A stretch of DNA of 64,000 bases from Pseudomonadota bacterium (GTDB lineage: Bacteria; Pseudomonadota; Gammaproteobacteria; Burkholderiales; Burkholderiaceae_B). A program made the translations under genes and the position numbers. Under the pieces are notes generated by a model. The model was given only the letters and a program-made list of their open reading frames with translations. It was not told the DNA's origin and ran no database searches. Each line of letters starts with the position of its first letter. The stretch's first letter is position 1. Shown here piece by piece: positions 50,456-59,278 of this stretch. Location of the stretch: assembly GCA_023439305.1 (NCBI GenBank), contig JAEXOO010000014.1:31164-95163 (forward strand). The letters are read 5' to 3'.

Positions 50456-51429
50456 GAATGCCCTCCTTGCTGACTCGCGCTGCGCACCCTGGGATCCAGG
50501 ACGACAATGGCAATATCGGCACACATATTCAAAATCACGACCGTCGCCGCGCTCAGCAAGGCGATCGCCTGCACCACCGCCACCTCCCGCTTGTCCACCG
50601 CTTCCACCAGCACCAATCCCAGCCCCGGGTAGCCGAAGACTTTCTCGATGACCACAATGCCTTGCAGCAGCCCGGCGACATACAAGGCCGCCGAACTGAG
50701 CGCGGGAATCACCGAAGCCGGCAGGGCGTGCCGGAGCACGACCCGCCACTCCGGTACGCCGGACAGACGGGCGCGCTCCACATAGTCGCTGTCCAGCGCT
50801 TCCAGAAAACCGCCGCGAACCAGACGGACTAGATGGGCGATGGAGCCAATGACAATAGTGATGACGGGCAAATAGGCCACCGCCAGCAGTTCTCCGGGCG
50901 GAGCGGCCGTAAAAGCGGAAATCACGGCCGGAAAGACAGGCAGCCAGATCGCCAAACAGAGGATAAGAAAATTGCCGCTGGCGAACTCGGGCACGGAATA
51001 CGCAAACAGCGCCGCGCCGCTGACGAGACGGTCGGGCCAGCGCTGCTGCCAATAGGCGGCTGCCATGCCCAACAGCACGGCGACCGGGATGGCGATCACG
51101 GCCGCCAGCACGCCCAGCAGCAATGAGTTACGAATGGGATAGGCGATCAACTCGTTCACGGGCGTCTTGTCCATGATGGTGTAGCCCAGATCCCCCTGCA
51201 GCACCCCGGCCAGCCATCGTCCATAACGGACAAGGGCGGGGTCGCCCAGGCCGTGCGCTACTCGCAAGGCCTGGATTTCCTCGGGGCTCATCAAGGAGAT
51301 GTCGTCAGCGCTCAAGGAATTGAGCACCGCGTCGCCAGGCAGCACCTCGGTCGCCACGAACACCAGCGCCGTCAGCAGCAGCAAGACGCTCAGGGACGCT
51401 GTCAGACGTTTGAAAATAGGTAGGAGCAT
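50452..51429 (-). CDS. ABC transporter permease, DppB type
   Basis: A 325-residue permease: N-terminal helix, LRVAHGLGDPALVRYGRWL (typical DppB loop), GDLGYTIMDKTPV, six membrane segments and the EAA loop YVERARLSGVPEWRVVLRHALP. It lies 8 bp downstream of the binding-protein gene. Confidence 0.93.
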   Translation of the reverse strand: MLLPIFKRLTASLSVLLLLTALVFVATEVLPGDAVLNSLSADDISLMSPEEIQALRVAHGLGDPALVRYGRWLAGVLQGDLGYTIMDKTPVNELIAYPIRNSLLLGVLAAVIAIPVAVLLGMAAAYWQQRWPDRLVSGAALFAYSVPEFASGNFLILCLAIWLPVFPAVISAFTAAPPGELLAVAYLPVITIVIGSIAHLVRLVRGGFLEALDSDYVERARLSGVPEWRVVLRHALPASVIPALSSAALYVAGLLQGIVVIEKVFGYPGLGLVLVEAVDKREVAVVQAIALLSAATVVILNMCADIAIVVLDPRVRSASQQGGHS

Positions 51430-51437
51430 GCGGCCTC

Positions 51438-53015
51438 TCAGCTCTTCCAGACCTCGTCAAACCGCACCGACCAGGCTTGCGAATGATCCTTCAGACCCTG
51501 CACCTGCGAACGGGCGATCAGCAGGTTCTTGCGACCCACAGGGTGAATCGCCGGAACCTCCTCATGGATAATGTCCTGCATGCGCGCATACAAGGCCTGC
51601 CGCTTGCCTGCATCCTGCTGCGCAATGGCCCGTCCATACAGATCCATATATTCGTCGCTGGCCGGCCCTGACCAATAACCACTTTCATTATTGTCCGGAC
51701 GCATGCGAAACAGACTGACTGCCGGATTGCGCACACCCGACGGCCCATAGGCAAATTTGTGTTTGCGCTCGCCGTCGGCGTGCTTGTCCCCCACCCGCCA
51801 ATCTCGGTATCCGTCAGAGGGCCGCTGCTCGATCGGCATCGTAATGCCGGCTTCTTTAACGCTCTGGGCCACGACCTGGAAAATACGCGGAATTTCCGGC
51901 CAGGACGCCGCGAAGTAAAAGGTCGGCAGAGTAATGCCATCGGGATAGCCCGCCTGCGCCAGCAATTGCTTCGCCTTTTCCACATCCCGGGCCGGCGCGG
52001 GCATGAAGCCGACATTGGACGGAGCCAGATGCGTATCATTGCCCATCCAGCCCATGTCCTGGCCATACACGACGTTCATCACTTTGCGACGGTCGATGGC
52101 CAAGGCCAAGGCCTGGCGCACACGCTTATCCTGGAACACCGAGCCCTCATGCTTGGGCAGAATCATCAGCGCCTGATCGCCCGAGGTGGACGACTCAATA
52201 CGCACGTCCTGCAGGCTGCGCAGCTCCGGCAGCATGCCGGGGTCTACTCCCAGTACCGCATCGTATAAACCGGAGCGAAATCCATTGAGCGCGGCTTCCA
52301 TGCGCCCCGGCAGACTGACGATCTCCAGCCGGTCAAAGTACGGCAGGCCGGCGCGCCAATAATCAGGATTGCGCTCGGTGATCATGCGGCGCTTGGGGTC
52401 CAAATCCACAATGCGATACGGGCCGGTGCCTATGCCGCTCAATCCGATGCTCTCCGGCGCCTCGGCCGGCATGATCATGAGCTGGTATTCCGCCAAGGTA
52501 TACGGAAACTCGCTGTTGCTCTGGCTCAGGCGCATGCGCACCTGCAAAGGCCCGGTCTGCTCGACAGCGACGATCTGCTTGGCATACGACGTGCTGACCC
52601 GATGAAACTCAAACGAGGCCACCACGTCGGCCGCGCTCATCTCGCGTCCGTCGTGAAATTTCACGCCCGGCCGCAAATCAATCGTCCAGGCCTTCTGGTC
52701 GTCGCTGGATGTCCATGCGACCGCCAGCTCGGGCTGGACCGTCAGCGTGTCGTCCACATAGGTCAGGCCGTTATAAACAGAGCGGGTGTTCAAATCCAGC
52801 ATGTAATACGGATGACGGCCCTTGCGCGCGTCGCCCATGCGATTGTTCGGATACACGTTGGCATAGACAAACGTACCCCCGCGCTGCGGCTCAGTCGTAA
52901 CCGCCAGCGCCGCCGCCGGCCACAACCCGGACGTCAAGCCCAGGCTGAGAACACCACCCGCCGCCTGCAACAGGCGGCGACGATGACTAGAATGAATGTC
53001 GTTATGAAAGGTCAT
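51438..53015 (-). CDS. Family 5 solute-binding protein (peptide/opine/nickel type)
   Basis: A 525-residue periplasmic protein. The N-terminus has a Tat-like signal (SHRRRLLQAAGGVLSLG). The SBP family 5 core is recognisable in the WTIDLRPGVKFHDGREMSAADV segment region and in DKRVRQALALAIDRRKVMNVV. The transporter class usually takes peptides, but the enzymes encoded beside it point to an organophosphonate or phosphonate ester; family members do bind such oligomers and conjugates. It follows the porin gene by 68 bp. Confidence 0.9.
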   Translation of the reverse strand: MTFHNDIHSSHRRRLLQAAGGVLSLGLTSGLWPAAALAVTTEPQRGGTFVYANVYPNNRMGDARKGRHPYYMLDLNTRSVYNGLTYVDDTLTVQPELAVAWTSSDDQKAWTIDLRPGVKFHDGREMSAADVVASFEFHRVSTSYAKQIVAVEQTGPLQVRMRLSQSNSEFPYTLAEYQLMIMPAEAPESIGLSGIGTGPYRIVDLDPKRRMITERNPDYWRAGLPYFDRLEIVSLPGRMEAALNGFRSGLYDAVLGVDPGMLPELRSLQDVRIESSTSGDQALMILPKHEGSVFQDKRVRQALALAIDRRKVMNVVYGQDMGWMGNDTHLAPSNVGFMPAPARDVEKAKQLLAQAGYPDGITLPTFYFAASWPEIPRIFQVVAQSVKEAGITMPIEQRPSDGYRDWRVGDKHADGERKHKFAYGPSGVRNPAVSLFRMRPDNNESGYWSGPASDEYMDLYGRAIAQQDAGKRQALYARMQDIIHEEVPAIHPVGRKNLLIARSQVQGLKDHSQAWSVRFDEVWKS

Positions 53016-53083
53016 GATCAAAATCCCAATGTGGTGAAGACGCCCGGCGCAAGCGACAGGCCTGCGCCGGTTTCGCCGAAAAT

Positions 53084-54133
53084 CTAGAAGCGATGACGGA
53101 TGCCGACATCCACGCCCATCGACGATTTGTTCGCGACACCGTCCAGCCCGCCGCCGGCCACGAATTTGGCGCCCTGATCGTTATCGACGTAGGCCACGGT
53201 CGTATACAGCGCGGTCCGCTTGGACAAGGTATGCACATAACCCAGTGCCACCTTCTGCGCCTTGGCCTGGTCGGTGGCATAGTCGTACTTCACCCGGCCA
53301 TAGCTGGCGCGCAGCTCACCTTGCTTGACCGGCAGGCTCCAGCCAATCGAAAATCCGGTCAGTTTTTTGTCGCCCAGCGGCATTTCGATGCGATCAGAGA
53401 TGTACAAGGCCTTCAGTTCGCCGAAGGGCAAGTCATACGAGGCGCCGAGCGAGAAATTGCGGACATCGCGAGGCGTCTTGGCGGGACTGTTGTCCCCGCC
53501 TCGCGCCGTGTTGTAGCCCACGCCTACGCTCCAGTCCCGGGCCTTGTAGCCCAGCCGCCCGCCCACATAGCGGCCGGCGCGGCCCAGGCCGTCGTCGCCC
53601 GAGCCATACATGAACTGCCCATACACGCCGCCCAGATTTTTGGGCAGCAGATAGTTAATGGCATTGCTGGAGCGCACATTGGTGCTCTGTCCTGCGTTGC
53701 TTTTGTCATGGCTGACGGCGCGCGCGCGATACAGCAAGCTTTCGCCCACGCCATTGGTCACCCAGGGCCCTGCATAGGACGACATCATGTTGTAGGTCGG
53801 GGTGTAGTCCCGGCCCAGGCGCACTTCACCCCATTCCGTCTGCAGGCCCAGGGTGCTGCGACGAGCAAAAGAAAATGCCCCCGGAGAAGCAGGGTCAACG
53901 CCCCCTTCCAGCCAGAACTGCAAGGCGCGTCCCCCGCCCAGATCCTCTTTGCCCCGAATACCAAACCGACTGCTGGTATTGCCGTGCTGGGACATGCCCG
54001 TGCCACGCTGCCCCCCGCCCACCCGATAATGGCTTATGCCCACATCCAGCACGCCAAACACCTCGACAGGCGATTGCGCACAGGCAGCCGCCGCCGAAAA
54101 CACGCACACCGCACCCACGTACAAGCTCTTCAT
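53084..54133 (-). CDS. Gram-negative porin (Porin_4 family)
   Basis: A 349-residue trimeric-porin type protein beginning MKSLYVGAVCVFSAAAACAQS, with signal cleavage near ACAQ. Mature features are VFGVLDVGISHY, RFGIRGKEDLGGGRALQFWLEG, and a constriction-loop region ending in the aromatic C-terminus GIRHRF. It is the first gene of the phosphonate locus and may be its outer-membrane entry. Divergent from the LysR gene. Confidence 0.92.
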   Translation of the reverse strand: MKSLYVGAVCVFSAAAACAQSPVEVFGVLDVGISHYRVGGGQRGTGMSQHGNTSSRFGIRGKEDLGGGRALQFWLEGGVDPASPGAFSFARRSTLGLQTEWGEVRLGRDYTPTYNMMSSYAGPWVTNGVGESLLYRARAVSHDKSNAGQSTNVRSSNAINYLLPKNLGGVYGQFMYGSGDDGLGRAGRYVGGRLGYKARDWSVGVGYNTARGGDNSPAKTPRDVRNFSLGASYDLPFGELKALYISDRIEMPLGDKKLTGFSIGWSLPVKQGELRASYGRVKYDYATDQAKAQKVALGYVHTLSKRTALYTTVAYVDNDQGAKFVAGGGLDGVANKSSMGVDVGIRHRF

Positions 54134-54282
54134 CCATGACTCCATGGTTCCGTCCATCCCGCTTGGCCGCGTAAGAGCATTCAATCCGCTCATCGCTCTG
54201 GCCGCGCCCCACGTCGCTCGCTTGACGACGTCAACGTAGTGTCACAAACAGAGATGACAATTCACCCATCAGCTCAATAACT

Positions 54283-54298
54283 GGATAAAGGCTTATCC
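54283..54298. promoter_or_regulatory. Dyad operator ahead of the LysR gene
   Basis: GGATAA-AGGC-TTATCC, 26 bases upstream of the LysR start and within the divergent spacer (54134-54324). LysR-type regulators bind such interrupted dyads for autoregulation and divergent control. Confidence 0.4.
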
Positions 54299-54324
54299 AT
54301 AACTCTCAGGCATAGGAGGCAGTC

Positions 54325-55260
54325 ATGATCTCGACCCAGCTCCGTACTTTCCTGGCGGTCGCGCAGACCAGCAGCTTCTCGGCCGCCGCCAAGCAACTGG
54401 GCGTGACTCAGCCTTATGTCTCGCGTCAGATCAAATATCTGGAATCCTTGGGCGGGAACGTCCTGTTCGAGCGTCTGGGGCGCTCGATCCGCATGACCGA
54501 CCTGGGCCGGGACCTGACCGCCATTGCCAAGCGCATGCTCGATGCCGAAGCGGACGCCTACAATTTGCTGATCAGCACGCGCTTGATTCACGCCGGTTAC
54601 CTGCGCATCGCCGCTGTCGGGCCTTATCACCTGAACCAAATGCTGGCGCGGTTTCGCGCCAAGCATCCGGCCGTCAATATCAGCGTGAGCTTCGGCGACT
54701 CCAGCAAAGTCGAGCAGGCTGTCATCGATATGGATGTGGACATCGGCATCCTGGCCGTCAGCCGGCGCATCCCGCACTGTCAGCAGCGCACCCTGCGGCG
54801 CTGCCCCATCGTGTTGCAGGTACCCCATGATCACGCGCTTGCGCAACGTTCCTGCGTATCCGTTCAGGAGCTGGCCGGCCAGACCTTGATCGCCCGGGAA
54901 TCGACCTCGACCACGCGCCGCTTATTCGATGCGCTGCTGCTTGAACACGATATAGAGATGAGCAGCACCCTGGAGCTGGGCAGCCGGGAGGCCATCCGAC
55001 TGGCCGTGGCCAGCGGTCTGGGCGTGGGCTATGTGTCCGAGCAGGAATGCGATCCCCACCCGGATGTGCGCTACGTGCGTATCGAAGAAAGCCCTTTCCT
55101 GACCAACACCACGCTGGTGTGGCGCTCTGGCCGGGAACATAGCGGCATTACGCGCGCTTTCCTCGATTCCGTGGAAGAGGGGCATGCCACCGATGCCGGC
55201 TCGAATACGCAAGGGCTGCCGACGCCAGAGCCGGCATCCGACGCAGCCCCCCGCCCTTAA
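54325..55260 (+). CDS. LysR-family transcriptional regulator
   Basis: A 311-residue regulator with an AGGAGG ribosome-binding site. Helix-turn-helix at about 18-37 (FSAAAKQLGVTQPYVSRQIKY), then a periplasmic-binding-like effector domain (about 90-295) with GVGYVSEQECDPHPDVRYV. The C-terminal tail after residue 285 is Pro/Thr-rich and longer than usual. Divergent from the porin-led phosphonate genes, which it most likely activates. LysR regulators of this general kind control 2-aminoethylphosphonate catabolism in other proteobacteria. Confidence 0.9.
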   Translation: MISTQLRTFLAVAQTSSFSAAAKQLGVTQPYVSRQIKYLESLGGNVLFERLGRSIRMTDLGRDLTAIAKRMLDAEADAYNLLISTRLIHAGYLRIAAVGPYHLNQMLARFRAKHPAVNISVSFGDSSKVEQAVIDMDVDIGILAVSRRIPHCQQRTLRRCPIVLQVPHDHALAQRSCVSVQELAGQTLIARESTSTTRRLFDALLLEHDIEMSSTLELGSREAIRLAVASGLGVGYVSEQECDPHPDVRYVRIEESPFLTNTTLVWRSGREHSGITRAFLDSVEEGHATDAGSNTQGLPTPEPASDAAPRP

Positions 55261-55274
55261 TCGCGGCAGACTCG

Positions 55275-56870
55275 TCAGACCCGATGCGGTCTCGGGTCCG
55301 AGCGCTCGACCACAAATCGGGCCAGGACAGACATCTGGCCGCCGGGCGTCTCCACCCGGTCAATAACCTTTAATTCGGTCAGAACCTGGGACGGCGAAAA
55401 CTCGAAAGTCTGATAGCCGCGCTGATCATTCACCAAGGCAATATGCGGATTGTTGTCCAGCATGTGCTCCTGGCCCGGTCGATGGGCGGAGCCATCGCCA
55501 CCGGAACTGAGCGAGGTCGTCAGAAACTCGGGGGCCAGGGGAGCGCTGGACATATCACCTTCCTCGGACGGTACAACGCCGACATAGTATTGATGCAGAT
55601 CGCCTGACAACACGATATTGTCCTGCGGACGGTATGTCTTCAAGGCCTGCACCAGACGCTGGCGCGCATGCGGATACCCGTCCCATTTATCGTGGTTGCG
55701 TACGCTGGCGCCCTCCAAGCTTTTGCGCCGCTCACAAGGCATCATCATGACCTGCTGGGCGAGGACATTCCAGCACCCGTCATGCTGCAGCTGCTTGGCC
55801 AGCCAGGCCTCCTGTTGCGCGCCCAGCATGGTTTCTTCAGGCGTGCGCTCGCGACGAGAGTACGCGATGTCTTTGCGCAGCTGCGCCGCGGTACACATCT
55901 GATCGTCGCGATAAGAGCGGGTATCCAGCATGTGCAGGCGCAACAGGCGGCCATACTGCAAGCTCCGATGGGCCAGGACATGCCCATCCTGCGGCTTTTG
56001 CGCGATCCGTACGGGCATATGCTCGTACCAGGCCTGAAACGCCGCGGCACGGCGCGTCATCAACTCTTGCTCGGAGGCGCCCCGGGTATCGTGGATGCCG
56101 GCCCAGTCATTGTCCACTTCATGGTCGTCAAACGTCATGGCGAAGGCCGCCGCCGCATGGGCCAGCTGCAAATGAGGGTCCGACTTGTATTGACCGTAGC
56201 GCACCCGGTACTGCTCCAGCGTGTAGGCCTCTGCGCCCACATGACGTCGCTGCGGCAACTGCACGCGCAAGCCGCCATGGCCGCGGCTGCTGCCCGAGGC
56301 CGTTTCGTAAATATAGTCGCCATAGTGAAAGACCAGGTCCACATCCTCCTCACGGCTCAAGTGTTCGTAGGCGGTAAAGTAGCCGGCCTCATAATGGTGG
56401 CAGCCCACGACAGCCAGCTTGACTCGCTCCGGCAAGGCGTTGTCCGGCGGGGCCGTGCGCACTCGCCCCGCCGTGCTGACAGCCTCCCCCGCCATGAAGC
56501 GATACCAGTACATCGTGTTGGGCTCCAGCCCAGCAAGCTCGACGTGTATGCTGTGCGCCAGCCCCGGCACGGCCTGGGCCTGACCCTTGCGCTCAATGCG
56601 GCGAAAGTGCGGGTCGCGGGCCACTTCCCAGCGCACAGAGACCGCCAGCGGCGGCATGCCGCCCGACGGCTCCAAGGGCTGAGGCGCCAGGCGCGTCCAC
56701 AAGACAAATCCGTCAGGTGTCGGGTCGCCCGAGGCCACCCCTAAAGAAAAAGGATGATGCGTGAACGCCGGCTTGGCCCACACGGCGCACGGCGCCAGGG
56801 CGGCGGATAACAGAAAAGCGCCCCCGTAAGCGATAAAGCGACGGCGGCTTGTTGCATGAAGTAAGGACAT
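55275..56870 (-). CDS. phoD: Alkaline phosphatase/phosphodiesterase PhoD
   Basis: A 531-residue secreted enzyme starting at MSLLHATSRRRFIAYGG, a twin-arginine signal. Family features are LGVASGDPTPDGFVLWTRL, VGCHHYEAGYFTAYEHL (where the usual SCQ cysteine is present as GCHH), HYGDYIYE, MTFDDHEVDNDW and LSGDLHQYYVG, giving the Ca/Fe ligands. PhoD hydrolyses phosphate mono- and diesters in the periplasm. It is convergent with the LysR gene, which ends 15 bp away, and probably belongs to the phosphonate/phosphate locus. Confidence 0.93.
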   Translation of the reverse strand: MSLLHATSRRRFIAYGGAFLLSAALAPCAVWAKPAFTHHPFSLGVASGDPTPDGFVLWTRLAPQPLEPSGGMPPLAVSVRWEVARDPHFRRIERKGQAQAVPGLAHSIHVELAGLEPNTMYWYRFMAGEAVSTAGRVRTAPPDNALPERVKLAVVGCHHYEAGYFTAYEHLSREEDVDLVFHYGDYIYETASGSSRGHGGLRVQLPQRRHVGAEAYTLEQYRVRYGQYKSDPHLQLAHAAAAFAMTFDDHEVDNDWAGIHDTRGASEQELMTRRAAAFQAWYEHMPVRIAQKPQDGHVLAHRSLQYGRLLRLHMLDTRSYRDDQMCTAAQLRKDIAYSRRERTPEETMLGAQQEAWLAKQLQHDGCWNVLAQQVMMMPCERRKSLEGASVRNHDKWDGYPHARQRLVQALKTYRPQDNIVLSGDLHQYYVGVVPSEEGDMSSAPLAPEFLTTSLSSGGDGSAHRPGQEHMLDNNPHIALVNDQRGYQTFEFSPSQVLTELKVIDRVETPGGQMSVLARFVVERSDPRPHRV

Positions 56871-57091
56871 AAGCTGTATCGCCCTGCCCCGCCCGATGCC
56901 GGACAGGGGCCGCAAGCGACGCCCGACCCATGCAATCCCAGCGAAACCGTGGCGACCTCAAAGAGTCAAGAAGCCTTCATCCTAGGGGGCGGCCATGAAA
57001 CGCTTATGATGGTTGAATGCCTGTTCGGCAGGCAAAGGGCTTTGCAGAAGCAGACTTACGTCATGAAGCTGTCATCTTCCAGCCCTCGGTT

Positions 57092-57883
57092 TCAATACCC
57101 GAAGTACGACACCATCTGCCGCACTTGCTCGTCCAGCATGTGCTTGCCCAGGTGAATGCGGCAGCCCGCAGACTGGGCCGTGTGCAACAGCGCCGTCATT
57201 TCAGGCTTCATGATGATTTCGGCCACCAATTGGCCGGGCTGTAAGGTAGAGGCGTCCAGCGGCAGCGGGTCGCCCTCTTTCATGCCCAGCGAAGTCGCAT
57301 TGACGATGATGTCGTAACCGGTGGCGTCGGCCGAACCCAAGGCGAAATCCACGCCCGGGAACGACGGCTGCACCCGGTCCAGCACATCCTGGGCCTTGGA
57401 GGCCGTGCGGTTGGCCACCGCCAGATGGGCGACGCCGCCTTGGGCCAGCGCAAAGGCAATGGCGCCGGCCGCGCCGCCCGCACCCAGCAGCAGCACGCGA
57501 CGGCCGCGCGGGTCGTTGCCCTGGGCGACCAGTCCGCTGACAAAACCGGCGCCGTCGAACATATCGCCTTCCAGCCTGCCATCGGGCAGGCGGCGTATGG
57601 TGTTGATGGAACCGATGGCCCGACCTGCCGGCCCCAGCACGTCGCACAGCGCCGCCACCTCGGTCTTGTGCGGGACAGTCACGATGATGCCGCCCAGGTT
57701 CTTCATCTGACGAAAGGCCTGCATGGCGGCGGGCAAGCCGTCCGCCGACACGTGCATGGGCACCATGACGGCATCGATGCCCTGCGCCGTGAAATAAGCA
57801 TTCAGAACTTCGGGCGTGCGGACTTGAGAAATGGGGTCGGCGATGATGCCGAAAAGGCGGGTGGATCCGGTAATTGTCGTCAT
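57092..57883 (-). CDS. Shikimate/quinate dehydrogenase family protein (AroE paralogue)
   Basis: A 263-residue NAD(P) enzyme. The substrate site has GIIADPISQVRTPEVLN in place of the usual GxPxxHSxSPxxHN, so the SxS serines are changed, while VTVPHKTE (catalytic lysine) and the cofactor loop LLGAGGAAGAIAFAL and NRTASKAQ (arginine favouring NADP) are kept. The altered start suggests a catabolic or secondary-metabolic paralogue and not the housekeeping AroE. A GntR-type operator half 52 bp upstream of the start resembles those of the LIV operon. Confidence 0.85.
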   Translation of the reverse strand: MTTITGSTRLFGIIADPISQVRTPEVLNAYFTAQGIDAVMVPMHVSADGLPAAMQAFRQMKNLGGIIVTVPHKTEVAALCDVLGPAGRAIGSINTIRRLPDGRLEGDMFDGAGFVSGLVAQGNDPRGRRVLLLGAGGAAGAIAFALAQGGVAHLAVANRTASKAQDVLDRVQPSFPGVDFALGSADATGYDIIVNATSLGMKEGDPLPLDASTLQPGQLVAEIIMKPEMTALLHTAQSAGCRIHLGKHMLDEQVRQMVSYFGY

Positions 57884-57934
57884 CGGCTGGTAAAACTAAA
57901 CGAAAACAAGGTAGAAAACGAATTTACCACGCCA

Positions 57935-57947
57935 CATGTCTGACAAG
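57935..57947. promoter_or_regulatory. GntR/FadR-type operator upstream of the AroE paralogue
   Basis: CATGTCTGACAAG, one mismatch from the dyad CTTGTCTGACAAG. It shares TCTGACAAGTTAAAAA with the site at 43260-43272, which suggests that the GntR protein encoded at 44222, or a close relative, controls both places. Confidence 0.5.
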
Positions 57948-58058
57948 TTAAAAACAAGTTGAAAGCGAGAGTCCCGAGTGCGTCTGGTCCCGTCGCCGTT
58001 AAAGACAGGATAGGTTTCATCACAAACCATGCGATGAGTAGATGTGTGAGCTGGGGCT

Positions 58059-58292
58059 GCCGTTCGCGGCAGGGTGATTCTTGTCGGGGCGGGTCAGACT
58101 GCTTGCCGCAGGCAGGCTTTGGGGACGGGATGCAAGCGTCGTGCTGTTCGACGGCGGCGCTTGTTGCTTGTCCGGGGGGCAAGCAACCCGCCGGAGTTCA
58201 CGATGCGCCCGGCCACAAAGCCTGACTAGGGTACCGGCGCGCAGCGCCGGCAAGTGGTCAGCCCCGACAAGAATCACCCTGCCGCGAACGGC
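58059..58292 (+). ncRNA. Structured 234-bp repeat element, copy B
   Basis: The 32-bp arms 58059-58090 and 58261-58292 are perfect inverted repeats. The core (58091-58260) folds on the plus strand into helices at 58097-58105/58251-58259, 58113-58129/58208-58224 (with small interruptions), 58136-58142/58200-58206, 58152-58157/58188-58193, 58163-58173/58177-58187 and a side hairpin 58234-58240/58244-58250. Of 15 core differences from copy A, eight lie in these helices and all eight keep pairing, by double compensatory change or G-U pairs; G-U on this strand becomes A-C on the other. Short open frames across it are not conserved in their start and are considered chance. No transposase is adjacent. 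Function unknown. Confidence 0.62.
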
Positions 58293-58348
58293 TTCTGCCA
58301 CCTGTCTTCGAAAGGTTATGTAAGCCCTCAATACCCTGGCACAGATTA

Positions 58349-59275
58349 CTAAGCGAGTTCAGTCCCTGCCTGACTCTGCCCCTGCATACCCTGCTCCGCC
58401 TGCTCTTGCTCTTGCTCGTGCTTCATGCGGCTCAGCAGGCTGTGCAGCATTTCCGTGGACAGGCCGTGCAGCACCAGGCGGTAGCCGGCGCGCAGCGTGG
58501 ACATGGGCACCAAGGGGTGGCCGTTGTTCACCAGGATCAGATGTTCGGGCGCCTGCAGGATACGGGCGGTGTAGATGCCGACAGTTTCATCCAATTGCAA
58601 GGAGTTGGCAGCGCGCCAAAAGTCGTTATCCGTCAACAGCAGCTGGTACAGCGGGGTGAACAGTTCGATCGCGCTTTGCAGGTCCATTTTGTTCAACGGC
58701 CCCTGCGGCATGTCGGACAGCGCCAGGGGCACCGGCTGAATCATGGAAAAATCCACCTTGGCGGGCGGCCCGATTTCCTTGCCCTCGGCCCGCAGCGCTT
58801 CGTTCAGGCGGATCACAAAATTGAACAGGTTCAAGTCGTGCTTGACGAAGGTATGGTCGCGCAGATCGTCCAGGTTCATGGGCGTCAGCGGCGAGGTGGA
58901 CACCGGCGTGGGCGAATTGGCCGAAATAAAAGCCAGAACCTGCGAGCCCAGATGGAAATGGCGCAGGATCAGCCAATTGGCCTCGGGCGACACAAAGCGC
59001 TTCAAGCCCCACACCAGAATACGATGCAGAAAACCCGAATGCGACCAGTTGCGCGGCAAAAAGGTCTTCACTACCTGGATCAGGATAATCATCAGCCGCG
59101 CCAGCGGCCGCAGGAACGGCAACAGGTACTGACGCGAGCTCGAACTGGAGTCCGCCAGCCAGGCCTGTTTGACCTCGTCGGGCAAGGGCGTGCTGCGATC
59201 CAGGTACAGGGCCAGCCAGGGGCTGGGATCCTGCGGATCATGGGGCTTGCTCAGAAATTCAGGACGGCGATCCAT
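58349..59275 (-). CDS. Unknown protein of the lipid-type cluster (308 aa)
   Basis: I do not recognise the family with certainty. It has a hydrophobic helix near residues 50-73 (LLPFLRPLARLMIILIQVV), a conserved-looking central part (FVKHDLNLFNFVIRLNEALR) and a low-complexity Glu/Gln-rich tail. No signal peptide or catalytic motif is evident; it may sit on the membrane. It starts 3 bp after the stop of the ketosynthase-diiron fusion gene, so it is translationally close to that enzyme and probably works with it. Confidence 0.85.
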   Translation of the reverse strand: MDRRPEFLSKPHDPQDPSPWLALYLDRSTPLPDEVKQAWLADSSSSSRQYLLPFLRPLARLMIILIQVVKTFLPRNWSHSGFLHRILVWGLKRFVSPEANWLILRHFHLGSQVLAFISANSPTPVSTSPLTPMNLDDLRDHTFVKHDLNLFNFVIRLNEALRAEGKEIGPPAKVDFSMIQPVPLALSDMPQGPLNKMDLQSAIELFTPLYQLLLTDNDFWRAANSLQLDETVGIYTARILQAPEHLILVNNGHPLVPMSTLRAGYRLVLHGLSTEMLHSLLSRMKHEQEQEQAEQGMQGQSQAGTELA

Positions 59276-59278
59276 GGC

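Noticed and set aside
58059..58292. Classical MITE or insertion-sequence remnant
   Set aside because: The terminal inverted repeats differ strongly between the two copies, which does not fit recognition by one transposase, and I see no target-site duplication. The idea is not fully excluded.
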